Origin: Acinetobacter sp. ANC 4173
Lineage (GTDB): Bacteria > Pseudomonadota > Gammaproteobacteria > Pseudomonadales > Moraxellaceae
NCBI RefSeq assembly: GCF_004331255.1
Contig: NZ_SJOF01000007.1
Span: 62,001 to 126,000, forward strand
Direction of reading: 5' to 3'
Length of the DNA stretch: 64,000 nucleotides
Position 1 is the stretch's first letter. Every line of letters begins with the position of its first letter. Of this stretch, positions 26,977 to 35,768 are shown in pieces. Made by a program: the position numbers and the translations under genes. The notes below the pieces were generated by a model. That model searched no databases. It had not been told where the DNA came from and worked only from the letters and a program-made list of their open reading frames with translations.

Positions 26977-29586
26977 TCAGATACTCAGCATACTGTTTAA
27001 AGTTTCCACCACATTTTTAGATTTGACTTGTGGCTTTAAAGCCTCTAAAGATGCCAATACATCGGAACGTTGTGGTTCGGCTAAAGTATACCAACGAGAT
27101 AAAACCTGTAATAAGCGCGAACCTAAAATTGGATTTTTTTCGTCTAAATACTTGGCCAAATCTATAAAATGTTCAACACCAAAGCTCCAAGTATTTACAG
27201 GGTTGCTATTTAAACCACCGCTCACAGCACGAATTCGGTTTGGCACTGCCAAATCATAATCTGGATGATTAATCAAAGTTCGAATACTTTCTGCAGTTGC
27301 ATTCGGATTTGACGCTTGCACTGTAAACCACTGGTCAAGAGAAAGAGCCTCATCTTTGAAACGCGTATAAAAGTCTTGGAGAGCAGTTGAAGCTTGTGGT
27401 GCATCATTCCAGACTAAAACACTTAAAGCCCCTAAACGCTCAGACATATTGGTCGTACTGGTGTATTGACGGTAAGCCAAATCAAAAGCTTCTGTGTCAC
27501 CTTGTCGTGCCAACATCATCAACATGATATTTTTTAATGCCCGCACACCCATTGCCTGTGAAAAATCTTTCTGCAAATCAGGGTCCAAAGCTAAGTATGT
27601 TTCTTTACAGAATTGACCTAATTCACGTGCCAAGGTATTTAACAATGCATTACGCTTTTCTTGAATTACGACAGGATTATAGTTTTCATCAATACGACTG
27701 CCCAAATAACCTTCGCTCGGAACATCAAACAAACGTGAAGCCAGTAAAGGATCTTTTTCGACAAGTGCTGGCAACGTATTTTTAATGGCTTGAACATAAA
27801 TTGCTGCATCATGATCATTCAATAAAACACGCTCTAACAAGGTTTGTGTTGCCTGCCATTGGTTAAAGCCATTGGTTTCATACTGAATCAGGAACGCCAA
27901 TTCTTCATCTGAATAATTAAATTCAAGATTGACTGGTGCAGAGAAATTACGTAGTAAAGACACGACAGGTTTAGCTGTTACATCTATAAAGACAATGCTA
28001 GCTTGTTCTTGATCGAACAAATACACACCATCTTTCACGCCATTTTCAAATAATGCATCAGATTGTAGCGTGTATTGTTCACCTGTTTCCGCATTAAATA
28101 ATGCCAGTGCCACAGGAATAGGCACTGCTTTTAAGTTCGGGTATTTCGCATGGGCTTTAAGGCTTTGTTTAAAACTCAAACGATAGGTTTGTGCCGCAGC
28201 ATCATACTCTCCTGTCGCTTCAAGTTTTGGCGTGCCTGGTTGATTGTACCAAGTCAGGAAATTTGACAAATCAACACCTGAACCCGCAGTTAAAGCCGCA
28301 ACCCAATCTTCAACTGTTACAGCTTGACCATCGTGACGGTAGAAATATTCATCTGTACCTTTACGGAATTTTTCTTTTCCTAATAAAGTCGCCATCATGC
28401 GGTTAATTTCCGCACCTTTCTCATATACAGTTGCTGTGTAAAAGTTATTAATTTCTACAAAATGGTCAGGACGTGGCGGATGTGATAAAGGACCTGAATC
28501 TTCCGGGAATTGATGTGCTTTGAGTACCGCCACATCATCAATCCGTTGCACAGCTGCCGATTGCAAATCTTCCGAAAAAGATTGATCACGAAAAACTGTT
28601 AAGCCTTCTTTTAAACATAATTGGAACCAGTCACGGCAAGTAATACGGTTGCCCGTCCAGTTATGGAAGTATTCATGCGCAATGACCGATTGCACACGCA
28701 TAATTGCGGCGTCCGTGGTGTATTCTTCATCTGCCAGTACACATGAGGTATTAAAGATATTTAAGCCTTTATTTTCCATTGCGCCCATGTTGAAAGCGCT
28801 AGTGGCAACAATCATGTAATTGTCTAGATCATATGGACGACCATAATGTTCTTCATCCCAACGCATCGAATGTTTTAAGGCTTCCATCGCAATATGGCAT
28901 TTTGGAATATCTTTTTCTTCAGCATAAATTTCCAAAGCCACATCACGCCCTTCAGAGGTCGTGTAACGATCTTTTAAAACGGCCAAATCACCAATCACAC
29001 AAGCAAAAAGATAGCTTGGTTTTTTGGTTGGATCTTGCCAAATCGCAAAATGGCGGTCTTCACCAACTAAACCTGTTTCAAGCAAATTACCATTGGCTAA
29101 AAGCACTGGATATTTTTTATCGGCTTCTACACGCGTCGTAAATACACCTAAAACATCAGGACGGTCTGGATAGAATGTAATTTTACGGAAACCTTCTGGT
29201 TCATTTTGTGTTACATACAAATCTGATGCTGCTTGGTATAAGCCTTCAAGTTGCGTATTTGATTCTGGATGAATGATCACCGATGTTTCTAAAATGACTT
29301 CATTTGGTGCATTATGAATAACAAGCTGCTCACTATCTAAGGTGTAATCGCCTGCATTTAAAACCTGACCATTTAAACTTATAGACTTCAGCTCTAAATC
29401 ACGCCCCAATAAGACCAAATCACCTTCAGTCTGGCGTTTCATGACCAAATTGGCATCCACTTGAGTGTGTTCTGCATACACCTGAATATCTAAATTGATC
29501 GAATCAACTAGAAATACAGGTTTTTCATAGTCTTTTAAATAGACAGTTTGGTCTGCTTCAACCACTGGATTTGCCGCAATATTCAT
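26977..29586 (-). CDS. pepN: Aminopeptidase N
   Basis: This M1-family zinc aminopeptidase has 869 residues, as in E. coli PepN. It shows the exopeptidase motif GAMENKG, the zinc motif VIAHEYFHNWTGNR and the third ligand in LKEGLTVFRDQ. It removes N-terminal residues during cytoplasmic peptide breakdown. The ATG at 29586 has AGGA six bases upstream and gives the usual N terminus; the frame is open 66 bases further but with a worse start. It is monocistronic. Confidence 0.96.
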   Translation of the reverse strand: MNIAANPVVEADQTVYLKDYEKPVFLVDSINLDIQVYAEHTQVDANLVMKRQTEGDLVLLGRDLELKSISLNGQVLNAGDYTLDSEQLVIHNAPNEVILETSVIIHPESNTQLEGLYQAASDLYVTQNEPEGFRKITFYPDRPDVLGVFTTRVEADKKYPVLLANGNLLETGLVGEDRHFAIWQDPTKKPSYLFACVIGDLAVLKDRYTTSEGRDVALEIYAEEKDIPKCHIAMEALKHSMRWDEEHYGRPYDLDNYMIVATSAFNMGAMENKGLNIFNTSCVLADEEYTTDAAIMRVQSVIAHEYFHNWTGNRITCRDWFQLCLKEGLTVFRDQSFSEDLQSAAVQRIDDVAVLKAHQFPEDSGPLSHPPRPDHFVEINNFYTATVYEKGAEINRMMATLLGKEKFRKGTDEYFYRHDGQAVTVEDWVAALTAGSGVDLSNFLTWYNQPGTPKLEATGEYDAAAQTYRLSFKQSLKAHAKYPNLKAVPIPVALALFNAETGEQYTLQSDALFENGVKDGVYLFDQEQASIVFIDVTAKPVVSLLRNFSAPVNLEFNYSDEELAFLIQYETNGFNQWQATQTLLERVLLNDHDAAIYVQAIKNTLPALVEKDPLLASRLFDVPSEGYLGSRIDENYNPVVIQEKRNALLNTLARELGQFCKETYLALDPDLQKDFSQAMGVRALKNIMLMMLARQGDTEAFDLAYRQYTSTTNMSERLGALSVLVWNDAPQASTALQDFYTRFKDEALSLDQWFTVQASNPNATAESIRTLINHPDYDLAVPNRIRAVSGGLNSNPVNTWSFGVEHFIDLAKYLDEKNPILGSRLLQVLSRWYTLAEPQRSDVLASLEALKPQVKSKNVVETLNSMLSI

Positions 29587-29784
29587 ATCATTTCCTATTT
29601 GTCTTTTTAGCATTGACCTTTGCATTGCGTAAAATCTTTCAACACAGCACAAGAATCTTTGCCCTTATTTATCATTCAATATGGGTGTTTATTTTCCGCA
29701 TTTCAATCATGATTGCGCATAATTTTAAGGAGATGTATTTTATTTATACGCTTTATTCCTCTTCTATGAGTATGTCTGCTAAAA

Positions 29785-30229
29785 ATGAAAATACAACACC
29801 TGTTTTACAGCAGCATCCTGTTAAGTTTTGCATCAACGGCAATTGCTGCGCCAACTCTTCAATACATGGAATGCTTAAGCTCAAATCAACAACATCATTT
29901 TGTTTTGGTTGCTCCAACTCAAAATGAGCAAACAATAAAACTGATGTATTTCCCTTATTTAAAACCCATTTCTTTGCATTATATAAAAACCGAAACCATT
30001 GAGATGGCAGAAGGTCGCCCCTTTGAACAACATCTTTTTTTTCAATCAACGTAATTCTCAACGCAATACAGGACAATATGAAATTGTTCTGCAAGGTGCA
30101 CGGATTTATGCTGTGATCTATACCGCAAAGCAATCTGGTGTAATAACGTCTTATCAAAATTATCTGGCAGATGAACAAAAACAAAAAGTGAATCAGACAC
30201 TCATAGCCCATAAATTACAATGCATTTAA
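29785..30229 (+). pseudogene. Frameshifted gene for a small secreted protein
   Basis: The ATG at 29785 begins a good signal peptide (MKIQHLFYSSILLSFASTAIA, cut before APTLQ), but the frame ends at 30054. A second frame, shifted by one base, continues with protein-like sequence to a TAA at 30227-30229. The switch point is a run of eight T (30035-30042). With seven T the two parts join as HLFFNQRNSQRNTGQYE to make a 147-residue secreted protein. It may be a true pseudogene, a slippage-controlled gene or a sequencing error. The family is not recognised. Confidence 0.7.
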
Positions 30230-30392
30230 TTCTGTTGTTCCCATATTACTTACATACCGTTTCGTAACACTGCCGAGAGTGACATTTTTATGACTTATCT
30301 TTCAAACTGACTACAATTTGTGCACGCTTTTTGCTTGTAAATAGATGTGCAAAGCGCACTATAAAATGAGCAAAATAAAAACGAGGTGCAAA

Positions 30393-30656
30393 ATGTATAT
30401 CAAAGAACACTTAATCCGTACGGGAAATATTAAAGTCATGCAAACCTTACACGCAGCAGGAATCGATCATAAAGTGATTGCCACATTTATGTGTTGCGAA
30501 GGTATTCCAATGCAAGCGCAAGAAGTCAGCAGCGTTTTAAATCAGTATGATGCTTTAGGAGGCAAAAAAATTCCTTCTAAAAAAGTCAAAGCCTTAATTT
30601 GTGCCAAACAACTCGGAGAAGATGACGAAACCCTGCCTTGCCCAGCAGCCTATTAA
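30393..30656 (+). CDS. Small hypothetical protein with CC motif
   Basis: An 87-residue protein of unknown function. The ATG at 30393 has GAGGTG seven bases upstream; an in-frame ATG 48 bases earlier is unlikely. The sequence has an N-terminal helix-like part (NIKVMQTLHAAGIDHKVIA), an FMCCEG cysteine pair and a basic KKIPSKKVKALICAK region that ends in LPCPAAY. The four or so cysteines might bind metal. A terminator follows, so it is monocistronic. Confidence 0.7.
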   Translation: MYIKEHLIRTGNIKVMQTLHAAGIDHKVIATFMCCEGIPMQAQEVSSVLNQYDALGGKKIPSKKVKALICAKQLGEDDETLPCPAAY

Positions 30657-30679
30657 ATTCTTTTTAACTGCTAACAAAT

Positions 30680-30710
30680 AAAGAGCTACTCGAAGCAGTA
30701 GCTCTTTTTA
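30680..30710 (+). terminator. Rho-independent terminator
   Basis: AAAGAGCTACT (30680-30690) pairs with AGTAGCTCTTT (30697-30707) around CGAAGC, followed by U residues. It lies 24 bases after the preceding stop. Confidence 0.9.
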
Positions 30711-30819
30711 TTTGCAAAACATCAGCAAAGCTTTGCACAAATGCTTAACAGTTCAACTCTGAACAACACCTAAACGGTGTATAATCTTAAGCACTGATTC
30801 AATTATTCGATGACCAATC

Positions 30820-31977
30820 ATGCTGCTCCAAATTCTGCAAAAACAACTGGATGAAAGTACAACTTGTCCGCTTTGTCAGGCAGCAATGTATTGGGTAGAA
30901 GCTGAACAGTATGATCAAGATGTGCAATTTCATGAATGTAGTCACTGTGCGCATCGGGTGTTTCAGTCGGATAAATTCACTTGCCACTGTGACAGTTGTG
31001 CTTCAAAACGTAAAAAATTACTTCAAGAAACGCGACTGCAAGAGCAACGTAAACTCAAAAAGAAAGAGATTGTCGAGCTAGAACTCAGCCAATTAAGTTT
31101 TCTTCACAAATTGTTTTTACTCAGTATTCTGGATAATCAGATTCAGGAATATTCAGCACATGACGAATTTATTCACTGGGAAAAAATTAAATATCAACCG
31201 ATTACACCCAATTATTATTTTCAAAGTACTTTGCTCAAGCAACTGTTAAAAGACCAAATTTTAATTGCCAAAGATTTTGCCGAAGAAGCGCATGAATATT
31301 ATGTCAATGTTCGTCTAGAAGGTTATACAGAACCAAGTTTGTTCAGTATTACCCAACAACTCAGACATTGGTTTTACGAAAATTTAAAACTCGGTATTCC
31401 ATTTAAAGACGCTGACGAAGTTAAAAACACCCTGTATTTAATCTTGTATCAAGAAATTGTTCAGTTTATGCAATTTTACTGCAAATCTTGGGGGGTTCAA
31501 ATTGCAGGAAATCAGAGTTTTCAAACCTTTTGTTATCGTTTAATGGATACTCTCGCGGTGGGTCAGATTTATTATCTGATGCAAACTGCATTAGAATATC
31601 TATATGAACAAAAAGCGCTTAAGCCACGCAATGAAAACTTCATTAATACCAACTTACTCAAAAAAACTGTTCAGCAGTATCGAGAACGATCCCTCGCAGA
31701 AAAATGGGAAACCTCTACACTTCCTCGTTTACCAACTATGCCGCTTAGTAAAATGAGTGAAATCCTATTTTTTAAGTTTCTCGGTTATGATGAACGTATT
31801 TTCTTTCAACCTGTCTGGCGTTCGTGGAAGAAAATTGAACCGCGGTTAAATTTTTATTCAGTCAAACGCTGTATGTATTGTGGTTCCAATGACTTAGCCG
31901 TTGACTATGATGCCGAAGAATATGTGTCATTATTTTGTCGACGTTGTAAGCATCAGGACCACTATTTCACACGGTGA
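30820..31977 (+). CDS. Hypothetical protein with zinc-ribbon-like cysteine clusters at both ends
   Basis: A 385-residue protein I cannot assign. The N terminus has CPLCQAAM, HECSHCAHR and CHCDSC, and the C terminus has CMYCGSNDL and FCRRCKHQDHY, so two or more zinc-ribbon-type sites are likely. A Lys/Gln/Arg-rich helix (about 65-90) follows the first cluster, and the middle is helical and rich in Leu, Gln and Tyr. Its TGA is followed directly by the thiM ATG, so the two genes are co-transcribed and perhaps translationally coupled. A role linked to thiamine salvage is not shown. Confidence 0.75.
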   Translation: MLLQILQKQLDESTTCPLCQAAMYWVEAEQYDQDVQFHECSHCAHRVFQSDKFTCHCDSCASKRKKLLQETRLQEQRKLKKKEIVELELSQLSFLHKLFLLSILDNQIQEYSAHDEFIHWEKIKYQPITPNYYFQSTLLKQLLKDQILIAKDFAEEAHEYYVNVRLEGYTEPSLFSITQQLRHWFYENLKLGIPFKDADEVKNTLYLILYQEIVQFMQFYCKSWGVQIAGNQSFQTFCYRLMDTLAVGQIYYLMQTALEYLYEQKALKPRNENFINTNLLKKTVQQYRERSLAEKWETSTLPRLPTMPLSKMSEILFFKFLGYDERIFFQPVWRSWKKIEPRLNFYSVKRCMYCGSNDLAVDYDAEEYVSLFCRRCKHQDHYFTR

Positions 31978-32859
31978 ATGGTGAACATCATGTCTACACT
32001 TTCAAATCAACCCATAATTGACCTTCAGGATAATTTAGTGGATCAAACTGCAGCATTACTACAGAAAATTATTGAAGCACATACTCAGCTTCGTGCGACC
32101 CAGCCTCTAGTACAATGCATTACCAATAGTGTCGCAGCCAATTATGTAGCTAATGTTCTACTCGCGTGTGGCGCTTCACCGGCCATGATTGATAACCCCT
32201 TTGAAGCAGAAAGTTTTACTCGAATTAGTGGTGCACTCAGTATTAATCTGGGCACACCAACAACAGAACAAATGCAGGCAATGCAAATTTCTGCCAATAC
32301 TGCACATCAAGCTTCTATTCCTTGGGTACTTGACCCTGTCGGTTATGGCAACATTTTATCTTGGCGCTCGGAAATGACCAATGAATTGTTGCAATATCAA
32401 CCTACAGTGATTCGAGGAAATGCTTCTGAAATGAGTGGACTGGCGGGTAATCAGGTTGCAGGTAAAGGAGTAGATAGTACGCTGGATAGCGCTGAAGTCT
32501 ATGCACAAGCTTGGACTTTGTTAGACCATGCAGAGTGTATTGCGATTTCAGGAGAATCTGATTTTATTCTTTCTAAAGAATTAAACAGCATCATTCAAGT
32601 GAATGGCGGTTGCTTTCTACAACCTCGTGTGACTGCAACAGGTTGTGCCCTTGGCGCATTAATTGCTGCTTATTGTGCTGTAACCGATGCAACTACTGCA
32701 ACGCTAACAGCACATGTGCATTTTGCCGTGGCAGGACAATTGGCTTACCAAACTGCACAGACTGTCGGATCATTTAATGTCGCTTTCTTAGATGCATTAG
32801 ATCGTATTGATACAGAACTATTGAATGAATATACGGATGTAAAAATCATCAATCGTTAA
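31978..32859 (+). CDS. thiM: Hydroxyethylthiazole kinase
   Basis: ThiM phosphorylates 4-methyl-5-(2-hydroxyethyl)thiazole in thiamine salvage. The 293 residues include QCITNSVAANYVANVLLACG, MIDNPFEAESF, WVLDPVGYG, RGNASEM and the TATGCALGALIAAY anion-hole region with the catalytic cysteine. The first ATG (31978) abuts the upstream stop; a second one at 31990 has GGTGAA upstream and is equally possible. No thiD or thiE gene lies beside it, and I see no TPP riboswitch in the short upstream space. Confidence 0.93.
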   Translation: MVNIMSTLSNQPIIDLQDNLVDQTAALLQKIIEAHTQLRATQPLVQCITNSVAANYVANVLLACGASPAMIDNPFEAESFTRISGALSINLGTPTTEQMQAMQISANTAHQASIPWVLDPVGYGNILSWRSEMTNELLQYQPTVIRGNASEMSGLAGNQVAGKGVDSTLDSAEVYAQAWTLLDHAECIAISGESDFILSKELNSIIQVNGGCFLQPRVTATGCALGALIAAYCAVTDATTATLTAHVHFAVAGQLAYQTAQTVGSFNVAFLDALDRIDTELLNEYTDVKIINR

Positions 32860-32889
32860 GAAAGTCAGCATTCTGTAGCACTAATTCGC

Positions 32890-33621
32890 TTAGCTTGCAG
32901 CACGTTCAATCGCACTCAATATTGCAGCTTCTGTCAGCATTTTGGTATTGAGTTTACTCACACACACCATGCCCATTCCATCAAAGAAATCTGGTGTGTG
33001 TTGCATAAAGAAATCGATATGTTGATTTGCCTGATCATGAATATTTATAGATTCATCTAAGGCAGTTTCAGGAATTACCCGAGGATGTACATAAATACCT
33101 TCCCCACGTTTTTGCACATCAGATTTTTTCAATGCAATTAATTTAAGTATTTCAAGGTAGTCCTGAGGTGTGTCCATATCAGTGCGTGGATAAAAATTCT
33201 GTGCACAAGATGCAAGTAAAGCATAAGCTTTCGGTTGCATTAAGGTCATGACAATCCACAAAGGAACAAGTGGATGTTTAATACTATGTTGTACCGCAAC
33301 TTTAATGACTGAATTGATGGTTTTGTTGGCCCGTTGATAATTGGGTAAAAATGAACCGCGAGAATTTGCCACAAAAACATTCTTTTCACGAATTTTTAGT
33401 TTTAATACAAGAATACTGTTATACCCAATTAAACGAACGCCATCAAAATACTCGACTACTTGTACCGATATCGCATCAGAATCATGCATAAAATCATGCA
33501 ATTCTTGCTTACAGGTATCAGGAAAAATAATACGATCAAATGCTAAAAGTTGTTCTAGATATTGGTTCTGATCTTCGGGTAATAACTTCTTATAATCTGT
33601 TATTGTTTCAGAAATATTCAT
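32890..33621 (-). CDS. Hypothetical protein
   Basis: A 243-residue protein without membrane segments or signal peptide. The sequence starts MNISETITDYKKLLPEDQNQ and has a beta-rich middle (VRLIGYNSILVLKLKIRE) and a Trp/Met/Pro-rich segment around PLWIVMTLMQPKAYALL. The layout is faintly like GNAT acyltransferases, but I find no acetyl-CoA loop, so I give no function. It is monocistronic and convergent with thiM, with about 30 bases between the stops. Confidence 0.7.
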   Translation of the reverse strand: MNISETITDYKKLLPEDQNQYLEQLLAFDRIIFPDTCKQELHDFMHDSDAISVQVVEYFDGVRLIGYNSILVLKLKIREKNVFVANSRGSFLPNYQRANKTINSVIKVAVQHSIKHPLVPLWIVMTLMQPKAYALLASCAQNFYPRTDMDTPQDYLEILKLIALKKSDVQKRGEGIYVHPRVIPETALDESINIHDQANQHIDFFMQHTPDFFDGMGMVCVSKLNTKMLTEAAILSAIERAAS

Positions 33622-34146
33622 AACTCCGTCCGAGTTGAATAGACCTAGCCATTCTAATACGAGATGCTTCTACCTAATATCCCCTAAACTTGGTAATTCA
33701 AGCTTTAATTTCGTTAAAAAGAATGAATATTCATATTTTAAATCAATAGATTACAGGATTATGTATTTAGCAAAATCAATAAGATATAAGTAAAATACAA
33801 CTTTAACCCAATGAATAGAAATACCCAAAATTTTCGTAAAATAACCCATAAAAAATTTAAGTATTTTTATCAATCATTTTTTAGTTTTAGATCATTTTCA
33901 CTGATTGCTTGAATATGTAATGACAGAGTAAGACATAAAATGAACCAATAGCACCTTTAAGTCACCCTTCCCTAAAAATGCTATTGGTTCAATTATCACC
34001 TTTAACCCATTCAGTGATAATTTATATATCTAGTTTAATCATTAACTTGCACAATTATCTGCTGTATTTAAAGTGATTTAAAAGAATTTCAGCATAAGAA
34101 TGCAGTATATTTATATTTTAAAGAAGATTCTTCTATGGAATGAATT
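33622..34146. promoter_or_regulatory. Long divergent intergenic region with tandem stem-loops
   Basis: About 525 AT-rich bases between the minus-strand unknown gene and the Lrp-type gene. It contains a perfect 12-base palindrome ATGAATATTCAT (33723-33734) and two back-to-back stem-loops listed separately. No open frame of note is present. Confidence 0.5.
33942..34022. repeat. Two adjacent perfect stem-loops upstream of the Lrp-type gene
   Basis: GAACCAATAGCA (33942-33953) pairs perfectly with TGCTATTGGTTC (33979-33990). At the very next base AATTATCAC (33991-33999) pairs with GTGATAATT (34014-34022). Both left arms run into the same CACCTTTAA sequence (33952 and 33998). They could be a structured RNA, a double operator or a relic of a small mobile repeat. 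There is no U tract typical of a terminator. Confidence 0.55.
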
Positions 34147-34632
34147 TTGAACAGCACAGAATATACCCTAGATAAAATTGATCGGAAGATTTTATCTGCT
34201 TTAAGACAAAATGGTAGATTGACCGTCGCACAACTCGCAGATGAAGTCGGACTTTCCTCCTCTCCGTGTTGGACGCGCTTAAAACGTTTGGAGACTCTAA
34301 AAATTATTGATGGCTATACAGCCAACATCAATCCCAAGGCAATTGGGATTAATGAATTATTCTTTATCGAAATCACGCTAGAACGACATGACGATGAAAT
34401 TTTGGAGAAATTTAGCCAAACTTTAGCAGACATTCCCGAAGTGATTGAAGCTCATTTAGTGACTGGAGATTATGATTATTTGGTCAAAGTTGCTGTAAAA
34501 AATGCTGAACACTATGAGCGTTTTCTAAGAAAAAAACTCTATTCAATTAAAGGAATTCGACATACACGCTCGACTTTTGCTTTACGACCCCTCAAATCTG
34601 CAACAAGTTCAGATTTAATGTTAATTGAATAA
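34147..34632 (+). CDS. Lrp/AsnC-family transcription regulator
   Basis: A 161-residue regulator with an N-terminal helix-turn-helix (LDKIDRKILSALRQNGRLTV, then LADEVGLSSSPCWTRLKRLE) and a C-terminal RAM/AsnC ligand domain that includes EAHLVTGDYDYLVKV. The start is probably TTG at 34147 with GGAA eight bases upstream, because a stop lies in frame just before it and no internal Met is suitable. It is more like a specific Lrp-type regulator than like global Lrp. The target may be itself; no amino acid transporter or enzyme gene is adjacent. Confidence 0.88.
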   Translation: MNSTEYTLDKIDRKILSALRQNGRLTVAQLADEVGLSSSPCWTRLKRLETLKIIDGYTANINPKAIGINELFFIEITLERHDDEILEKFSQTLADIPEVIEAHLVTGDYDYLVKVAVKNAEHYERFLRKKLYSIKGIRHTRSTFALRPLKSATSSDLMLIE

Positions 34633-34675
34633 TCCAAAACTCTTTTACTGCAATTTAGGTAGATCTGTGTTTTAA

Positions 34676-34749
34676 TATACTTAGTATGAGATGAGCCTTA
34701 TATGAGTATAGCGCGAGCTATACGACTAGCCCCTAAAATGGGGCTTTTT
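34676..34749 (+). ncRNA. Candidate small RNA after the Lrp-type gene
   Basis: A possible -10 box TATACT (34676-34681, with weak TTTAGG 16 bases before) precedes a perfect stem GTATAGC-GCGA-GCTATAC (34706-34723) closed by a GNRA-type tetraloop. A terminator hairpin follows at once. The expected transcript would be about 60 nt from near 34688. Alternatively, these are the end structures of the mRNA of the upstream gene. Confidence 0.35.
34728..34749 (+). terminator. Rho-independent terminator
   Basis: AGCCCC (34728-34733) pairs with GGGGCT (34740-34745) around TAAAAT, followed by TTTTTA. It ends the Lrp-type transcript or the candidate small RNA. Confidence 0.75.
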
Positions 34750-34810
34750 ATTGTCTGTCTATTAAAGAAACTTCGTTATAATTCTACTCACTGAATAAAA
34801 ATATATCTGA

Positions 34811-35032
34811 TTAATTAGACTCGATGTCATAGACCCAATTTCGTGCTTGTTGGTCTGTCGTGGTTTCACAAACATAATAGTCATGATCCCATGAGTCTTG
34901 ATGGAAAATTTCCATTTTTCGATAGGTCACTTTTTTAGAGTTTTCAACACAGACAAAGCTATCGCCTTGGTCTTTGACTTGAGTTCTGTTGAGGAAACCA
35001 CCAATACAGAGGAATCGGGATTGTTTAGGCAT
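34811..35032 (-). CDS. Small hypothetical protein
   Basis: A 73-residue protein starting MPKQSRFLCIGGFLNRTQ, with several aromatic residues and acidic ends. It has no membrane segment or known motif. The ribosome site is weak. It is the first of three small minus-strand genes in an AT-rich patch between the Lrp-type gene and acnB. Confidence 0.5.
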   Translation of the reverse strand: MPKQSRFLCIGGFLNRTQVKDQGDSFVCVENSKKVTYRKMEIFHQDSWDHDYYVCETTTDQQARNWVYDIESN

Positions 35033-35140
35033 TTTTACATTAACTTTTTAAATCATTTCACAATGCGTGGATTAAACGATTTATTTGACTAAGTGTAAAG
35101 TAGGGTTACTATTCAGTATAATTAGCCTTGTTTAAAAATA

Positions 35141-35383
35141 TCAAACCAAGAGAGTTTTAGCCCGATCATTTACCAACAAAATACTCTTCAACGAAGATAT
35201 TAACTCTTCAATAGATAAACTACTTTCTTTAAAATTTTGGAAAACTTGATATAATGATTCATTAACTAATCCTTGAAAATCTCCATCGTTTGCATTTAAA
35301 CTTTTCTCTATCTTAATCAAATCATTCAAAACATCTTGAAAAACTTTAAAATCTTCAGAATCATCTAGTAATGAAATGTCCAT
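35141..35383 (-). CDS. Small acidic hypothetical protein, partner of the HExxH gene
   Basis: The ATG at 35383 gives 80 residues; another start up to 35401 gives 86. The protein is acidic, helical and Leu/Ser-rich (EELISSLKSILLV near the end). Its start lies inside the 3' end of the HExxH gene, in another frame, with 23 to 41 bases of overlap. This suggests coupled expression. I do not recognise a family; the size and charge are like those of small immunity or partner proteins, but this is only a guess. Confidence 0.5.
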   Translation of the reverse strand: MDISLLDDSEDFKVFQDVLNDLIKIEKSLNANDGDFQGLVNESLYQVFQNFKESSLSIEELISSLKSILLVNDRAKTLLV

Positions 35384-35705
35384 CAAAGTACACTTTATCA
35401 ATATAATTATTTAAATCATCTCCGAAAGAACTTAAGTTCTGCTCTATATTAGGATTTAATACTAGTTCAACATGAGCCAACTCATGTGCTATACAAGAAA
35501 TCTGATCATTAAAATCCAATTCAGCACTAACTTTTATTACACCATGATTTATATTATCAGAAAAATAACCTAGATTTGGTATTGGATCAGCTGGTAATTT
35601 ATATTCTAGTTGAAGTGAGTAATTGTTATCGCTACATAATTTCAAAATGACTTGATAGTAATTACTTAAGTTATTATCACTATTTACAACATCTAATATA
35701 TTCAT
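35361..35705 (-). CDS. Small HExxH putative metallopeptidase-like protein
   Basis: A 114-residue protein with a zinc-metalloprotease signature: ISCIAHELAHVELVLNP holds HELAH. The rest does not match a peptidase family I know, and at this length it would be a minimal domain like those in the ImmA/IrrE group, or a fragment. Base composition is clearly more AT-rich than in neighbouring housekeeping genes, which suggests transfer. It overlaps the next minus-strand gene. Confidence 0.55.
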   Translation of the reverse strand: MNILDVVNSDNNLSNYYQVILKLCSDNNYSLQLEYKLPADPIPNLGYFSDNINHGVIKVSAELDFNDQISCIAHELAHVELVLNPNIEQNLSSFGDDLNNYIDKVYFDGHFITR

Positions 35706-35741
35706 AAAAAATAAGGGCTAATAAATTAGCCCTTATTTTAA
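35706..35741 (-). terminator. Rho-independent terminator of acnB
   Basis: AATAAGGGCTA (35710-35720) pairs with TAGCCCTTATT (35727-35737); on the minus strand U residues follow. It lies about 30 bases after the acnB stop. Confidence 0.85.
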
Positions 35742-35768
35742 ACCACTTATTGCTTAACTATCAATCAA

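Noticed and set aside
29753..30211. 152-codon minus-strand frame opposite the frameshifted secreted-protein gene
   Set aside because: It is uninterrupted, but the plus strand has a signal peptide and protein-like sequence in two joined frames. The minus frame has no recognisable content.
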